A stretch of DNA of 64,000 nucleotides, from positions 14,271,001 to 14,335,000 of the forward strand of contig NC_079885.1 in NCBI RefSeq assembly GCF_029227915.1. Reading direction: 5' to 3'. Shown in pieces: positions 10,431 through 22,948 of the stretch (its first letter is position 1; each line of letters begins with the position of its first letter). The notes beneath the pieces are model-generated. The model saw nothing but the letters and a program-made list of their open reading frames with translations, did not search any database and was not told where the DNA came from. Both the position numbers and the translations under genes were made by a program. The DNA is from Hydractinia symbiolongicarpus. Its lineage: Eukaryota; Cnidaria; Hydrozoa; Anthoathecata; Hydractiniidae.

Positions 10431-10880
10431 ATTGACTTTTTTACGTTACATTATTTATCATTACGATTGTGACGTATCTTTTTTAGGCAATAGCCGCTGA
10501 GTAAATCATGTAAGCGACTTGATTAGAAGTTTCTTTCCCTTCAAAACGGCTACGATCTGGCTGCAATTAATGCGCCACGTCGCAAATGAATGGATTACGA
10601 GCGTCAGACAAAGAAAATGACGATGTAGTTAATTTGCTAATTAATTTTGTCATATGAAAATTAAGTCTGAAAGTACCCTAGGTTGCCTTCGTTGGAACTT
10701 CTTACCGGAAATCTTAAAGCGCATTTTTGTCGTAAAGAATCGATAGCGCTTAAAAAGAGCTTTCAAATGCACATAAACACGACCTATTTCCGATCACCCA
10801 GTCAAGAAATATGATCTTTAAAATTTAAACCATTTTCGATGTAATGTGCTAATAAATCGTAGATATCTGCCCGTTTGTTT

Positions 10881-10999
10881 GTCTACGACCATACCACGAT
10901 GAACACACCTGTTCTCGTCCGATCACGGAAGTTATGCATCGTCGGGCCGGGATAGTACTTGGATGGGGAACCACGTGGGAACTCCCGGTGTCGTAGGCT
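10881..10999 (+). rRNA. 5S rRNA, unit 20, diverged (A55T, G89A, G93A, C95G)
   Basis: Same allele as unit 10, but followed by a type A spacer where units 10 and 16 have type B: a crossover or conversion between gene and spacer markers. Confidence 0.93.
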
Positions 11000-11449
11000 A
11001 TTGACTTTTTCACGTTACATTATTTATCATTACGACTGTGACGTATCTTTTTTACGCAATAGCCGCTGAGTAAATCAAGAAAGAGACATGATTAGAAGTT
11101 GCTTTCCCAGCAAAACGGCTACAATCGTGCTGCAATAAGTGCGCCACGTCGCAAATGAATGGATTACGAGCGTCAGACAAAGAAAATGGCGATGTACTTA
11201 GTTTGCTAACTAACTTTGTCATATGAAAATTAAGTCTGAAAGTACCCTAAATTGCCTTCGTTGGAACTTTTTACCGGAAATCTTAAAGCGCATGGTTGTC
11301 GTAAATAATGGATAGCGCTTAAAAAGAGCTTTCAAATGCACATAAACACGAACTATTTCCGATCACCCAGTCAAGAATTATGATCTTTAAAATTTGAACT
11401 ATTTTCGATGTAATGTGCTAATAAATCGTAGATATCTGCCCGTATGTTT

Positions 11450-11568
11450 GTCTACGACCATACCACGATGAACACACCTGTTCTCGTCCGATCACGGAAG
11501 TTAAGCATCGTCGGGCCGGGATAGTACTTGGATGGGGGACCGCCTGGGAACTCCCGGTGTCGTAAGCT
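11450..11568 (+). rRNA. 5S rRNA, unit 21 (G116A)
   Basis: G116A breaks C3-G116 in helix I. Spacer type A. Confidence 0.96.
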
Positions 11569-12018
11569 ATTGACTTTTTCACGTTACATTATTTATCATT
11601 ACGACTGTGACGTATCTTTTTTACGCAATAGCCGCTGAGTAAATCAAGAAAGAGACATGATTAGAAGTTGCTTTCCCAGAAAAACGGCTACAATTGTGCT
11701 GCAATATATGCGCCACGTCGCAAATAAATGGATTACGAGCGTCAGACAAAGAAAATGGCGATTTACTTAGTTTGCTAACTAACTTTGTCATATGAAAATT
11801 AAGTCTGAAAGTAGCCTAGATTGCATTCGTTGGAACTTTTTACCGGAAATCTTAAAGCGCATGGTTGTTGTAAATAATGGATAGCGCTTAAAAAGAGCTT
11901 TCAAATGCACATAAACACGACCTATTTCGGATACACCAGTCAAGAAATATGATCTTTAAAGCTTAAACCATTTTCGATGTAATGTGCTAATAAATCGTAG
12001 ATATCTGCCCGTTTGTTT

Positions 12019-12137
12019 GTCTACGACCATACCACGATGAACACACCTGTTCTCGTCCGATCACGGAAGTTAAGCATCGTCGGGCCGGGATAGTACTTGG
12101 ATGGGGGACCGCCTGGGAACTCCCGGTGTCGTAGGCT
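12019..12137 (+). rRNA. 5S rRNA, unit 22 (consensus)
   Basis: Reference gene. Its type A spacer carries a small A-run expansion near 12480-12486 (CACAAAAAAACACG for CACATAAACACG), making this unit 571 bp. Confidence 0.98.
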
Positions 12138-12589
12138 ATTGACTTTTTCACGTTACATTATTTATCATTACGACTGTGACGTATCTTTTTTACGCAATAG
12201 CCGCTGAGTAAATCAAGAAAGAGACATGATTAGAAGTTGCTTTCCCAGAAAAACGGCTACAATCGTGCTGCAATAAATGCGCCACGTCGCAAATAAATGG
12301 ATTACGAGCGTCAGACAAAGAAAATGGCGATTTACTTAGTTTGCTAACTAACTTTGTCATATGAAAATTAAGTCTGAAAGTAGCCTAGATTGCATTCGTT
12401 GGAACTTTTTACCGGAAATCTTAAAGCGCATGGTTGTTGTAAATAATGGATAGCGCTTAAAAAGAGCTTTCAAATGCACAAAAAAACACGACCTATTTCG
12501 GATAAACCAGTCAAGAAATATGATCTTTAAAGCTTAAACCATTTTCGATGTAATGTGCTAATAAATCGTAGATATCTGCCCGTTTGTTT

Positions 12590-12708
12590 GTCTACGACCA
12601 TACCACGATGAACACACCTGTTCTCGTCCGATCACGGAAGTTAAGCATCGTCGGGCCGGGATAGTACTTGGATGGGGGACCGCCTGGAAACTCCTGGTGT
12701 CGTAGGCT
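12590..12708 (+). rRNA. 5S rRNA, unit 23 (G99A, C106T)
   Basis: G99A/C106T subtype without A25T, as in unit 2. Spacer type B. Confidence 0.97.
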
Positions 12709-13158
12709 ATTGACTTTTTCACGTTACATTATTTATCATTACGACTGTGACGTATCTTTTTTACGCAATAGCCGCTTAGTAAATCAAGTAAGAGGCTTGA
12801 TTAGAAGTTGCTTTCCCTTAAAAAGGGCTACAATCTTGCTGCAATAAATTCGCCACGTCGCAAATGAATGGATTACGAGCGTCAGACAAAGTAAATGGCG
12901 ATGTACTTAGTTTGCTAACTAACTTTGTCATATGAAAATTAAGTCTGAAAGTAGCCTAGATTGCATTCGTTGGAACTTTTTACCGGAAATCTTAAAGCGC
13001 ATGGTTGTCGTAAATAATGGATAGCGCTTAAAAAGAGCTTTCACATGCACATAAACACGACCTATTTCGGATAAACAAGTCAAGAAATATGATCTTTAAA
13101 GCTTAAACCATTTTCGATGTAATGTGCTAATAAATCGTAGATATCTGCCCGTTTGTTT

Positions 13159-13277
13159 GTCTACGACCATACCACGATGAACACACCTGTTCTCGTCCGA
13201 TCACGGAAGTTAAGCATCGTCGGGCCGGGACAGTACTTGGATGGGGGACCGCCTGGGAACTCCCGGTGTCGTAGGCT
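13159..13277 (+). rRNA. 5S rRNA, unit 24 (T73C)
   Basis: T73C, in the loop next to helix V, removes the TAG in GGGATAG. That is why a short chance frame (13153-13347) stays open here. Spacer type A. Confidence 0.97.
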
Positions 13278-13727
13278 ATTGACTTTTTCACGTTACATTA
13301 TTTATCATTACGACTGTGACGTATCTTTTTTACGCAATAGCCGCTGAGTAAATCAAGAAAGAGACATGATTAGAAGTTCCTTTCCCAGAAAAACGGCTAC
13401 AATCGTGCTGCAATAAATGCGCCACGTCGCAAATGAATTGATTACGAGCGTCAGACAAAGAAAATGGCGATGTACTTAGTTTGCTAACTAACTTTGTCAT
13501 ATGAAAATTAAGTCTGAAAGTAGCCTAGATTGCATTCGTTGGAACTTTTTACCGGAAATCTTAAAGCGAATGGTTGTTGTAAATAATGGATAGCGCTTAA
13601 AAAGAGCTTTCAAATGCACATAAACACGACCTATTTCCGATCACCCAGTCAAGAAATATGATCTTTAAAATTTGAACCATTTTCGATGTAATGTGCTAAT
13701 AAATCGTAGATATCTGCCCGTTTGTTT

Positions 13728-13846
13728 GTCTACGACCATACCACGATGAACACACCTGTTCTCGTCCGATCACGGAAGTTAAGCATCGTCGGGCCGGGAT
13801 AGTACTTGGATGGGGAACCGCCTGGGAACTCCCGGTGTCGTAGGCT
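13728..13846 (+). rRNA. 5S rRNA, unit 25 (G89A)
   Basis: Loop change only (GGAA). Its type B spacer carries the marker AATCTATAGCG, repeated 1,707 bp downstream after unit 28. Confidence 0.97.
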
Positions 13847-14296
13847 ATTGACTTTTTCACGTTACATTATTTATCATTACGACTGTGACGTATCTTTTTT
13901 ACGCAATAGCCGCTGAGTAAATCAAGTAAGAGACATGATTAGAAGTTTCTTTCCCTTAAAAAGGGCTACAATCTTGCTGCAATAAATTCGCCACGTCGCA
14001 AATGAATGGATTAAGAGCGTCAGACAAAGAAAATGGCGATGTAGTTAATTTGCTAATTAACTTTGTCATATGAAAATTAAGTCTGAAAGTACCCTAGATT
14101 GCCTTCGTTGGAACTTTTTACCGGAAATCTTAAAGCGCATTATTGTCGTAAAGAATCTATAGCGCTTAAAAAGAGCTTTCAAATGCACATAAACACGACC
14201 TATTTCCGATCACCCAGTCAAGAAATATGATCTTTAAAATTTGAACAATTTTCGATGTAATGTGCTCATAAATCGTAGATATCTGCTCGTGTGTTT

Positions 14297-14415
14297 GTCT
14301 ACGACCATACCACGATGAACACACCTGTTCTCGTCCGATCACGGAAGTTAAGCATCGTCGGGCCGGGATAGTACTTGGATGGGGAACCGCCTGGGAACTC
14401 CCGGTGTCGTAGGCT
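14297..14415 (+). rRNA. 5S rRNA, unit 26 (G89A)
   Basis: Upstream region is marked by TCATAAAT at -31 and TGCTCGTGTG just before the gene, shared only with unit 29. Spacer type B. Confidence 0.97.
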
Positions 14416-14865
14416 ATTGAGTTTTTCACGTTACATTATTTATCATTACGACTGTGACGTATCTTTTTTACGCAATAGCCGCTGAGTAAATCAAGTAAGA
14501 GACATGATTAGAAGTTTCTTTCCCTTAAAAAGGGCTACAATCTTGCTGCAATAAATTCTCCACGTCGCAAATGAATGGATTACGAGCGTCAGACAAAGTA
14601 AATGGCGATGTACTTACTTTGCTAACTAACTTTGTCATATGAAAATTAAGTCTGAAAGTACCCTAAATTGCCTTCGTTGGAACTTTTTACCGGAAATCTT
14701 AAAGCGCATTATTGTCGTAAAGAATCGATAGCGCTTAAAAAGAGGTTTCAAATGCACATAAACACGAACTATTTCCGATCACCCAGTCAAGAATTATGAT
14801 CTTTAAAATTTGAACCATTTTTGATGTAATGTGCTAATAAATCGTAGATATCTGCCCGTATGTTT

Positions 14866-14984
14866 GTCTACGACCATACCACGATGAACACACCTGTTCT
14901 CATCCGATCACGGAAGTTAAGCATCGTCGGGCCGGGATAGTACTTGGATGGGGGACCGCCTGGGAACTCCCGGTGTCGTAGGCT
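14866..14984 (+). rRNA. 5S rRNA, unit 27 (G37A)
   Basis: G37A lies in the helix III loop; shared with units 30 and 111. The perfect spacer hairpin follows. Spacer type B. Confidence 0.97.
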
Positions 14985-15434
14985 ATTGACTTTTTCACGT
15001 CACATTATTTATCATTACGACTGTGACGTATCTTTTTTACGCAATAGCCGCTGAGTAAATCAAGTAAGAGACATGATTAGAAGTTGCTTTCCCTTAAAAA
15101 GGGCTACAATCTTGCTGCAATAAATTCGCCACGTCGCAAATGAATGGATTACGAGCGTCAGACAAAGTAAATGGCGATGTACTTACTCTGCTAACTAACT
15201 TTGTCATATGAAAATTAAGTCTGAAAGTACCCTAAATTGCCTTCGTTGGAACTTTTTACCGGAAATCTTAAAGCGCATTATTGTCGTAAAGAATCGATGA
15301 CGCTTAAAAAGAGCTTTCAAATGCACATAAACACGAACTATTTCCGATCACCCAGTCAAGAATTATGATCTTTAAAATTTGAACCATTTTCGATGTAATG
15401 TGCTAATAAATCGTAGATATCTGCCCGTATGTTT

Positions 15435-15553
15435 GTCTACGACCATACCACGATGAACGCACCTGTTCTCGTCCGATCACGGAAGTTAAGCATCGTCGGG
15501 CCGGGATAGTACTTGGATGGCGGACCGCCTGGGAACTCCCGGTGTCGTAGGCT
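15435..15553 (+). rRNA. 5S rRNA, unit 28 (A25G, G87C)
   Basis: G87C turns the helix IV loop into CGGA, losing the GNRA pattern. Same allele as units 31 and 38. Spacer type B here but A in units 31 and 38. Confidence 0.95.
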
Positions 15554-16003
15554 ATTGACTTTTTCACGTTACATTATTAATCATTACGACTGTGACGTAT
15601 CTTTTTTACGCAATAGCCGCTGAGTAAATCAAGTAAGAGACATGATTAGAAGTTTCTTTCCCTTAAAAAGGGCTACAATCTTGCTGCAATAAATTCGCCA
15701 CGTCGCAAATGAATGGATTAAGAGCGTCAGACAAAGAAAATGGCGATGTAGTTAATTTGCTAATTAACTTTGTCATATGAAAATTAAGTCTGAAAGTACC
15801 CTAGATTGCCTTCGTTGGAACTTTTTACCGGAAATCTTAAAGCGCATTATTGTCGTAAAGAATCTATAGCGCTTAAAAAGAGCTTTCAAATGCACATAAA
15901 CACGACCTATTTCCGATCACCCAGTCAAGAAATATGATCTTTAAAATTTGAACAATTTTCGATGTAATGTGCTCATAAATCGTAGATATCTGCTCGTGTG
16001 TTT

Positions 16004-16122
16004 GTCTACGACCATACCACGATGAACACACCTGTTCTCGTCCGATCACGGAAGTTAAGCATCGTCGGGCCGGGATAGTACTTGGATGGGGAACCGCCTG
16101 GGAACTCCCGGTGTTGTAGGCT
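16004..16122 (+). rRNA. 5S rRNA, unit 29 (G89A, C112T)
   Basis: Copy of unit 26 plus C112T, which makes G7-U112 in helix I and so keeps pairing. Spacer type B. Confidence 0.97.
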
Positions 16123-16572
16123 ATTGAGTTTTTCACGTTACATTATTTATCATTACGACTGTGACGTATCTTTTTTACGCAATAGCCGCTGAGTAAATCA
16201 AGTAAGAGACATGATTAGAAGTTTCTTTCCCTTAAAAAGGGCTACAATCTTGCTGCAATAAATTCGCCACGTCGCAAATGAATGGATTACGAGCGTCAGA
16301 CAAAGTAAATGGCGATGTACTTACTTTGCTAACTAACTTTGTCATATGAAAATTAAGTCTGAAAGTACCCTAAATTGCCTTCGTTGGAACTTTTTACCGG
16401 AAATCTTAAAGCGCATTATTGTCGTAAAGAATCGATAGCGCTTAAAAAGAGGTTTCAAATGCACATAAACACGAACTATTTCCGATCACCCAGTCAAGAA
16501 TTATGATCTTTAAAATTTGAACCATTTTTGATGTAATGTGCTAATAAATCGTAGATATCTGCCCGTATGTTT

Positions 16573-16691
16573 GTCTACGACCATACCACGATGAACACAC
16601 CTGTTCTCATCCGATCACGGAAGTTAAGCATCGTCGGGCCGGGATAGTACTTGAATGGGGGACCGCCTGGGAACTCCCGGTGTCGTAGGCT
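16573..16691 (+). rRNA. 5S rRNA, unit 30 (G37A, G82A)
   Basis: Copy of unit 27 plus G82A, which breaks G82-C94 in helix IV and alters the C box. Spacer type B. Confidence 0.95.
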
Positions 16692-17141
16692 ATTGACTTT
16701 TTCACGTCACATTATTTATCATTACGACTGTGACGTATCTTTTTTACGCAATAGCCGCTGAGTAAATCAAGTAAGAGACATGATTAGAAGTTGCTTTCCC
16801 TTAAAAAGGGCTACAATCTTGCTGCAATAAATTCGCCACGTCGCAAATGAATGGATTACGAGCGTCAGACAAAGTAAATGGCGATGTACTTACTTTGCTT
16901 ACTAACTTTGTCATATGAAAATTAAGTCTGAAAGTACCCTAAATTGCCTTCGTTGGAACTTTTTACCGGAAATCTTAAAGCGCATTATTGTCGTAAAGAA
17001 TCGATGACGCTTAAAAAGAGCTTTCAAATGCACATAAACACGAACTATTTCCGATCACCCAGTCAAGAATTATGATCTTTAAAATTTGAACCATTTTCGA
17101 TGTAATGTGCTAATAAATCGTAGATATCTGCCCGTATGTTT

Positions 17142-17260
17142 GTCTACGACCATACCACGATGAACGCACCTGTTCTCGTCCGATCACGGAAGTTAAGCAT
17201 CGTCGGGCCGGGATAGTACTTGGATGGCGGACCGCCTGGGAACTCCCGGTGTCGTAGGCT
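17142..17260 (+). rRNA. 5S rRNA, unit 31 (A25G, G87C)
   Basis: Same gene as unit 28. Starts the block that reappears at unit 38. Spacer type A. Confidence 0.95.
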
Positions 17261-17710
17261 ATTGACTTTTTCACGTTACATTATTAATCATTACGACTGT
17301 GACGTATCTTTTTTACGCAATAGCCGCTGAGTAAATCAAGAAAGAGACATGATTAGAAGTTGCTTTCCCAGCAAAACGGCTACAATCGTGCTGCAATAAA
17401 TGCGCCACGTCGCAAATGAATGGATTACGAGCGTCAGACAAAGAAAATGGCGATGTACTTACTTTGCTAACTAACTTTGTCATATGAAAATTAAGTCTGA
17501 AAGTACCCTAAATTGCCTTCGTTGGAACTTTTTACCGGAAATCTTAAAGCGCTTTATTGTCGTAAAGAATTGATAGCGCTTAAAAAGATCTTTCAAATGC
17601 ACATAAACACGAACTATTTCCGATCACCCAGTCAAGAATTATGATCTTTAAAATTTGAACCATTTTCGATGTAATGTGCTAATAAATCGTAGATATCTGC
17701 CCGTATGTTT

Positions 17711-17829
17711 GTCTACGACCATACCACGATGAACACACCTGTTCTCGTCCGATCACGGAAGTTAAGCATCGTCGGGCCGGGATAGTACTTGGATGGGGGA
17801 CCGCCTGGGAACTCCCGGTGTCGTAGGCT
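17711..17829 (+). rRNA. 5S rRNA, unit 32 (consensus)
   Basis: Reference gene; its hairpin loop reads CATTGCGACTG. The corresponding unit 39 has G89A. Spacer type A. Confidence 0.98.
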
Positions 17830-18279
17830 ATTGACTTTTTCACGTTACATTATTAATCATTGCGACTGTGACGTATCTTTTTTACGCAATAGCCGCTGAG
17901 TAAATCAAGAAAGAGACATGATTAGAAGTTGCTTTCCCAGCAAAACGGCTACAATCGTGCTGCAATAAATGCGCCACGTCGCAAATGAATGGATTACGAG
18001 CGTCAGACAAAGAAAATGGCGATGTACTTACTTTGCTAACTAACTTTGTCATATGAAAATTAAGTCTGAAAGTACCCTAGATTGCATTCGTTGGAACTTT
18101 TTACCGGAAATCTTAAAGCGCATTATTGTCGTAAAGAATCGATGACGCTTAAAAAGAGCTTTCAAATGCACATAAACACAAACTATTTCCGATCACCCAG
18201 TCAAGAATTATGATCTTTAAAATTTGAACCATTTTCGATGTAATGTGCTAATAAATCGTAGATATCTGCCCGTATGTTT

Positions 18280-18398
18280 GTCTACGACTATACCACGATG
18301 AACGCACCTGTTCTCGTCCGATCACGGAAGTTAAGCATCGTCGGGCCGGGATAGTACTTGGATGGGGGACCGCCTGGGAACTCCCGGTGTCGTAGGCT
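18280..18398 (+). rRNA. 5S rRNA, unit 33 (C10T, A25G)
   Basis: C10T is at the base of helix I and A25G in the loop between helices II and III. The spacer (type A) lacks one C (TTTCCAGC), giving a 568-bp unit. Confidence 0.96.
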
Positions 18399-18847
18399 AT
18401 TGACTTTTTCACGTTACATTATTAATCATTACGACTGTGACGTATCTTTTTTACGCAATAGCCGCTGAGTAAATCAAGAAAGAGACATGATTAGAAGTTG
18501 CTTTCCAGCAAAACGGCTACAATCGTGCTGCAATAAATGCGCCACGTCGCAAATGAATGGATTACGAGCGTCAGACAAAGAAAATGGCGATGTACTTACT
18601 TTGCTAACTAACTTTGTCATATGAAAATTAAGTCTGAAAGTACCCTAAATTGCCTTCGTTGAAACTTTTTACCGGAAATCTTAAAGCGCTTTATTGTCGT
18701 AAAGAATCGATAGCGCTTAAAAAGAGCTTTCAAATGCACATAAACACGAACTATTTCCGATCACCCAGTCAAGAATTATGATCTTTAAAATTTGAACCAT
18801 TTTCGATGTAATGTGCTAATAAATCGTAGATATCTGCCCGTATGCTT

Positions 18848-18966
18848 GTCTACGACCATACCACGATGAACACACCTGTTCTCGTCCGATCACGGAAGTT
18901 AAGCATCGTCGGGCCGGGATAGTACTTGGATGGGGCACCGCCTGGGAACTCCCGGTGTCGTAGGCT
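18848..18966 (+). rRNA. 5S rRNA, unit 34 (G89C)
   Basis: G89C makes the helix IV loop GGCA, which breaks the GNRA pattern that other loop variants keep. Preceded by TATGCTTG, shared with units 41 and 81. Spacer type A. Confidence 0.95.
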
Positions 18967-19416
18967 ATTGACTTTTTCACGTTACATTATTAATCATTGC
19001 GACTGTGACGTATCTTTTTTACGCAATAGCCGCTGAGTAAATCAAGAAAGAGACATGATTAGAAGTTGCTTTCCCAGCAAAACGGCTACAATCGTGCTGC
19101 AATAAATGCGCCACGTCGCAAATGAATGGATTACGAGCGTCAGACAAAGAAAATGGCGATGTACTTACTTTGCTAACTAACTTTGTCATATGAAAATTAA
19201 GTCTGAAAGTACCCTAGATTGCATTCGTTGGAACTTTTAACCGGAAATCTTAAAGCGCATGGTTGTCGTAAATAATGGATAGCGCTTAAAAAGAGCTTTC
19301 AAATGCACATAAACACGACCTATTTCGGATAAACCAGTCAAGAAATATGATCTTTAAAGCTTAAACCATTTTCGATGTAATGTGCTAATAAATCGTAGAT
19401 ATCTGCCCGTTTGTTT

Positions 19417-19535
19417 GTCTACGACCATACCACGATGAACTCACCTGTTCTCGTCCGATCACGGAAGTTAAGCATCGTCGGGCCGGGATAGTACTTGGAT
19501 GGGGGACCGCCTGGAAACTCCTGGTGTCGTAGGCT
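19417..19535 (+). rRNA. 5S rRNA, unit 35 (A25T, G99A, C106T)
   Basis: G99A/C106T subtype with A25T. Its second T tract is interrupted (TATTTGTTTACG). Spacer type B. Confidence 0.97.
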
Positions 19536-19984
19536 ATTGACTTTTTCACGTTACATTATTTATCATTACGACTGTGACGTATTTGTTTACGCAATAGCCG
19601 CTGAGTAAATCAAGTAAGAGACATGATTAGAAGTTGCTTTCCCTTAAAAAGGGCTACAATCTTGCTGCAATAAATGCGCCACGTCGCAAATGAATGGATT
19701 AAGAGCGTCAGACAAAGAAAATGGCGATGTAGTTACTTTGCTAATTAACTTTGTCATATGAAAATTAAGACTGAAAGTACCCTAGATTGCCTTCGTTGGA
19801 ACTTTTTACCGGAAATCTTAAAGCGCATTATTGTCGTAAAGAATCGATAGCGCTTAAAAAGAGCTTTCAAATGCACATAAACACGACCTATTTCCGATCA
19901 CCCAGACAAGAAATATGATCTTTAAAATTTGAACCATTTTCGATGTAATGTGCTAATAAATCGTAGATATCTGCCCGTTTGTTT

Positions 19985-20103
19985 GTCTACGACCATACCA
20001 CGATGAACACACCTGTTCTCGTCCGATCACGGAAGTTAAGCATCGTCGGGCCGGGATAGTACTTGGATGGGGGACCGCCTGGGAACTCCCGGTGTCGTAG
20101 GCT
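19985..20103 (+). rRNA. 5S rRNA, unit 36 (consensus)
   Basis: Reference gene with the perfect hairpin and a type B spacer. Near twin of unit 37, preceded by CCCAGACAAG in place of CCCAGTCAAG. Confidence 0.98.
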
Positions 20104-20553
20104 ATTGACTTTTTCACGTCACATTATTTATCATTACGACTGTGACGTATCTTTTTTACGCAATAGCCGCTGAGTAAATCAAGTAAGAGACATGATTAGA
20201 AGTTGCTTTCCCTTAAAAAGGGCTACAATCTTGCTGCAATAAATTCGCCACGTCGCAAATGAATGGATTACGAGCGTCAGACAAAGTAAATGGCGATGTA
20301 CTTACTTTGCTAACTAACTTTGTCATATGAAAATTAAGTCTGAAAGTACCCTAAATTGCCTTCGTTGGAACTTTTTACCGGAAATCTTAAAGCGCATTAT
20401 TGTCGTAAAGAATCGATAGCGCTTAAAAAGAGCTTTCAAATGCACATAAACACGACCTATTTCCGATCACCCAGACAAGAAATATGATCTTTAAAATTTG
20501 AACCATTTTCGATGTAATGTGCTAATAAATCGTAGATATCTGCCTGTTTGTTT

Positions 20554-20672
20554 GTCTACGACCATACCACGATGAACACACCTGTTCTCGTCCGATCACG
20601 GAAGTTAAGCATCGTCGGGCCGGGATAGTACTTGGATGGGGGACCGCCTGGGAACTCCCGGTGTCGTAGGCT
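20554..20672 (+). rRNA. 5S rRNA, unit 37 (consensus)
   Basis: Repeats unit 36 at a one-unit step; upstream TGCCTGTTTG is private. Spacer type B. Confidence 0.98.
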
Positions 20673-21122
20673 ATTGACTTTTTCACGTCACATTATTTAT
20701 CATTACGACTGTGACGTATCTTTTTTACGCAATAGCCGCTGAGTAAATCAAGTAAGAGACATGATTAGAAGTTGCTTTCCCTTAAAAAGGGCTACAATCT
20801 TGCTGCAATAAATTCGCCACGTCGCAAATGAATGGATTACGAGCGTCAGACAAAGTAAATGGCGATGTACTTACTTTGCTAACTAACTTTGTCATATGAA
20901 AATTAAGTCTGAAAGTACCCTAAATTGCCTTCGTTGGAACTTTTTACCGGAAATCTTAAAGCGCATTATTGTCGTAAAGAATCGATGACGCTTAAAAAGA
21001 GCTTTCAAATGCACATAAACACGAACTATTTCCGATCACCCAGTCAAGAATTATGATCTTTAAAATTTGAACCATTTTCGATGTAATGTGCTAATAAATC
21101 GTAGATATCTGCCCGTATGTTT

Positions 21123-21241
21123 GTCTACGACCATACCACGATGAACGCACCTGTTCTCGTCCGATCACGGAAGTTAAGCATCGTCGGGCCGGGATAGTAC
21201 TTGGATGGCGGACCGCCTGGGAACTCCCGGTGTCGTAGGCT
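21123..21241 (+). rRNA. 5S rRNA, unit 38 (A25G, G87C)
   Basis: Counterpart of unit 31. Spacer type A with TTTCCTAGC. Confidence 0.95.
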
Positions 21242-21691
21242 ATTGACTTTTTCACGTTACATTATTAATCATTACGACTGTGACGTATCTTTTTTACGCA
21301 ATAGCCGCTGAGTAAATCAAGAAAGAGACATGATTAGAAGTTGCTTTCCTAGCAAAACGGCTACAATCGTGCTGCAATAAATGCGCCACGTCGCAAATGA
21401 ATGGATTACGAGCGTCAGACAAAGAAAATGGCGATGTACTTACTTTGCTAACTAACTTTGTCATATGAAAATTAAGTCTGAAAGTACCCTAAATTGCCTT
21501 CGTTGGAACTTTTTACCGGAAATCTTAAAGCGCTTTATTGTCGTAAAGAATTGATAGCGCTTAAAAAGATCTTTTAAATGCACATAAACACGAACTATTT
21601 CCGATCACCCAGTCAAGAATTATGATCTTTAAAATTTGAACCATTTTCGATGTAATGTGCTAATAAATCGTAGATATCTGCCCGTATGTTT

Positions 21692-21810
21692 GTCTACGAC
21701 CATACCACGATGAACACACCTGTTCTCGTCCGATCACGGAAGTTAAGCATCGTCGGGCCGGGATAGTACTTGGATGGGGAACCGCCTGGGAACTCCCGGT
21801 GTCGTAGGCT
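21692..21810 (+). rRNA. 5S rRNA, unit 39 (G89A)
   Basis: Loop GGAA. Counterpart of unit 32. Spacer type A. Confidence 0.97.
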
Positions 21811-22260
21811 ATTGACTTTTTCACGTTACATTATTAATCATTGCGACTGTGACGTATCTTTTTTACGCAATAGCCGCTGAGTAAATCAAGAAAGAGACAT
21901 GATTAGAAGTTGCTTTCCCAGCAAAACGGCTACAATCGTGCTGCAATAAATGCGCCACGTCGCAAATGAATGGATTACGAGCGTCAGACAAAGAAAATGG
22001 CGATGTTCTTACTTTGCTAACTAACTTTGTCATATGAAAATTAAGTCTGAAAGTACCCTAGATTGCATTCGTTGGAACTTTTTACCGGAAATCTTAAAGC
22101 GCAATATTGGCGTAAAGAATCGATGACGCTTAAAAAGAGCTTTCAAATGCACATAAACACAAACTATTTCCGATCACCCAGTCAAGAATTATGATCTTTA
22201 AAATTTGAACCATTTTCGATGTAATGTGCTAATAAATCGTAGATATCTGTCCGTATGTTT

Positions 22261-22379
22261 GTCTACGACCATACCACGATGAACGCACCTGTTCTCGTCC
22301 GATCACGGAAGTTAAGCATCGTCGGGCCGGGATAGTACTTGGATGGGTGACCGCCTGGGAACTCCCGGTGTCGTAGGCT
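22261..22379 (+). rRNA. 5S rRNA, unit 40 (A25G, G88T)
   Basis: G88T makes the loop GTGA, still GNRA. Counterpart of unit 33. Its type A spacer begins the large block that returns near 45.0 kb. Confidence 0.96.
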
Positions 22380-22829
22380 ATTGACTTTTTCACGTTACAT
22401 TATTAATCATTACGACTGTGACGTATCTTTTTTACGCAATAGCCGCTGAGTAAATCAAGAAAGAGACATGATTAGAAGTTGCTTTCCCAGCAAAACGGCT
22501 ACAATCGTGCTGCAATAAATGCGCCACGTCGCAAATGAATGGATTACGAGCGTCAGACAAAGAAAATGGCGATGTACTTACTTTGCTAACTAACTTTGTC
22601 ATATGAAAATTAAGTCTGAAAGTACCCTAAATTGCCTTCGTTGAAACTTTTTACCGGAAATCTTAAAGCGCTTTATTGTCGTAAAGAATCGATAGCGCTT
22701 AAAAAGATCTTTCAAATGCACATAAACACGAACTATTTCCGATCACCCAGTCAAGAATTATGATCTTTAAAATTTGAACCATTTTCGATGTAATGTGCTA
22801 ATAAATCGTAGATATCTGCCCGTATGCTT

Positions 22830-22948
22830 GTCTACGACCATACCACGATGAACACACCTGTTCTCGTCCGATCACGGAAGTTAAGCATCGTCGGGCCGGG
22901 ATAGTACTTGGATGGGGGACCGCCTGGGAACTCCCGGTGTCGTAGGCT
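22830..22948 (+). rRNA. 5S rRNA, unit 41 (consensus)
   Basis: Reference gene preceded by TATGCTTG; matches unit 81 in the second large block. Spacer type A. Confidence 0.98.

Larger units (their letters stand above)
13922..15628 (+). repeat. Three-unit block, first copy (units 26-28)
   Basis: Units 26-28 and 29-31 carry the same ordered markers at a 1,707-bp offset: AATCTATAGCG, TCATAAAT with TGCTCGTGTG and G89A, then G37A, then A25G with G87C. Edges are approximate. Confidence 0.85.
15629..17335 (+). repeat. Three-unit block, second copy (units 29-31)
   Basis: Near-identical to 13922-15628. Visible differences include C112T in unit 29 and G82A in unit 30, so only a few changes have built up since duplication. 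Confidence 0.85.
17142..19900 (+). repeat. Five-unit block, first copy (units 31-35)
   Basis: Markers in order: A25G/G87C, AAAAAGATCTTTC in the spacer, CGATGACGCTT, A25G, TATGCTTG before the gene, A25T subtype with TATTTGTTTACG. The same order appears about 3,981 bp downstream in units 38-42. Confidence 0.8.

Noticed and set aside
12471-12490. A-run (CACAAAAAAACACG) as a poly-A tail of a retrocopy
   Set aside because: It is a two-base expansion plus one T to A change in CACATAAACACG; no retrocopy precedes it.
13153-13347. 64-codon open frame on + strand, with a near copy at 51697-51891
   Set aside because: It runs through the 5S gene from the spacer. It is open only because unit 24 (T73C) and unit 92 (A74T, G75A) happen to lose the in-frame TAG; the same frame is closed in the other units. 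Not a gene.
14166-14429. 87-codon open frame on - strand, with a near copy at 15873-16136
   Set aside because: Antisense to the 5S gene and spacer. The near identity of the two copies comes from the three-unit duplication, not from protein selection; other units do not keep the frame.
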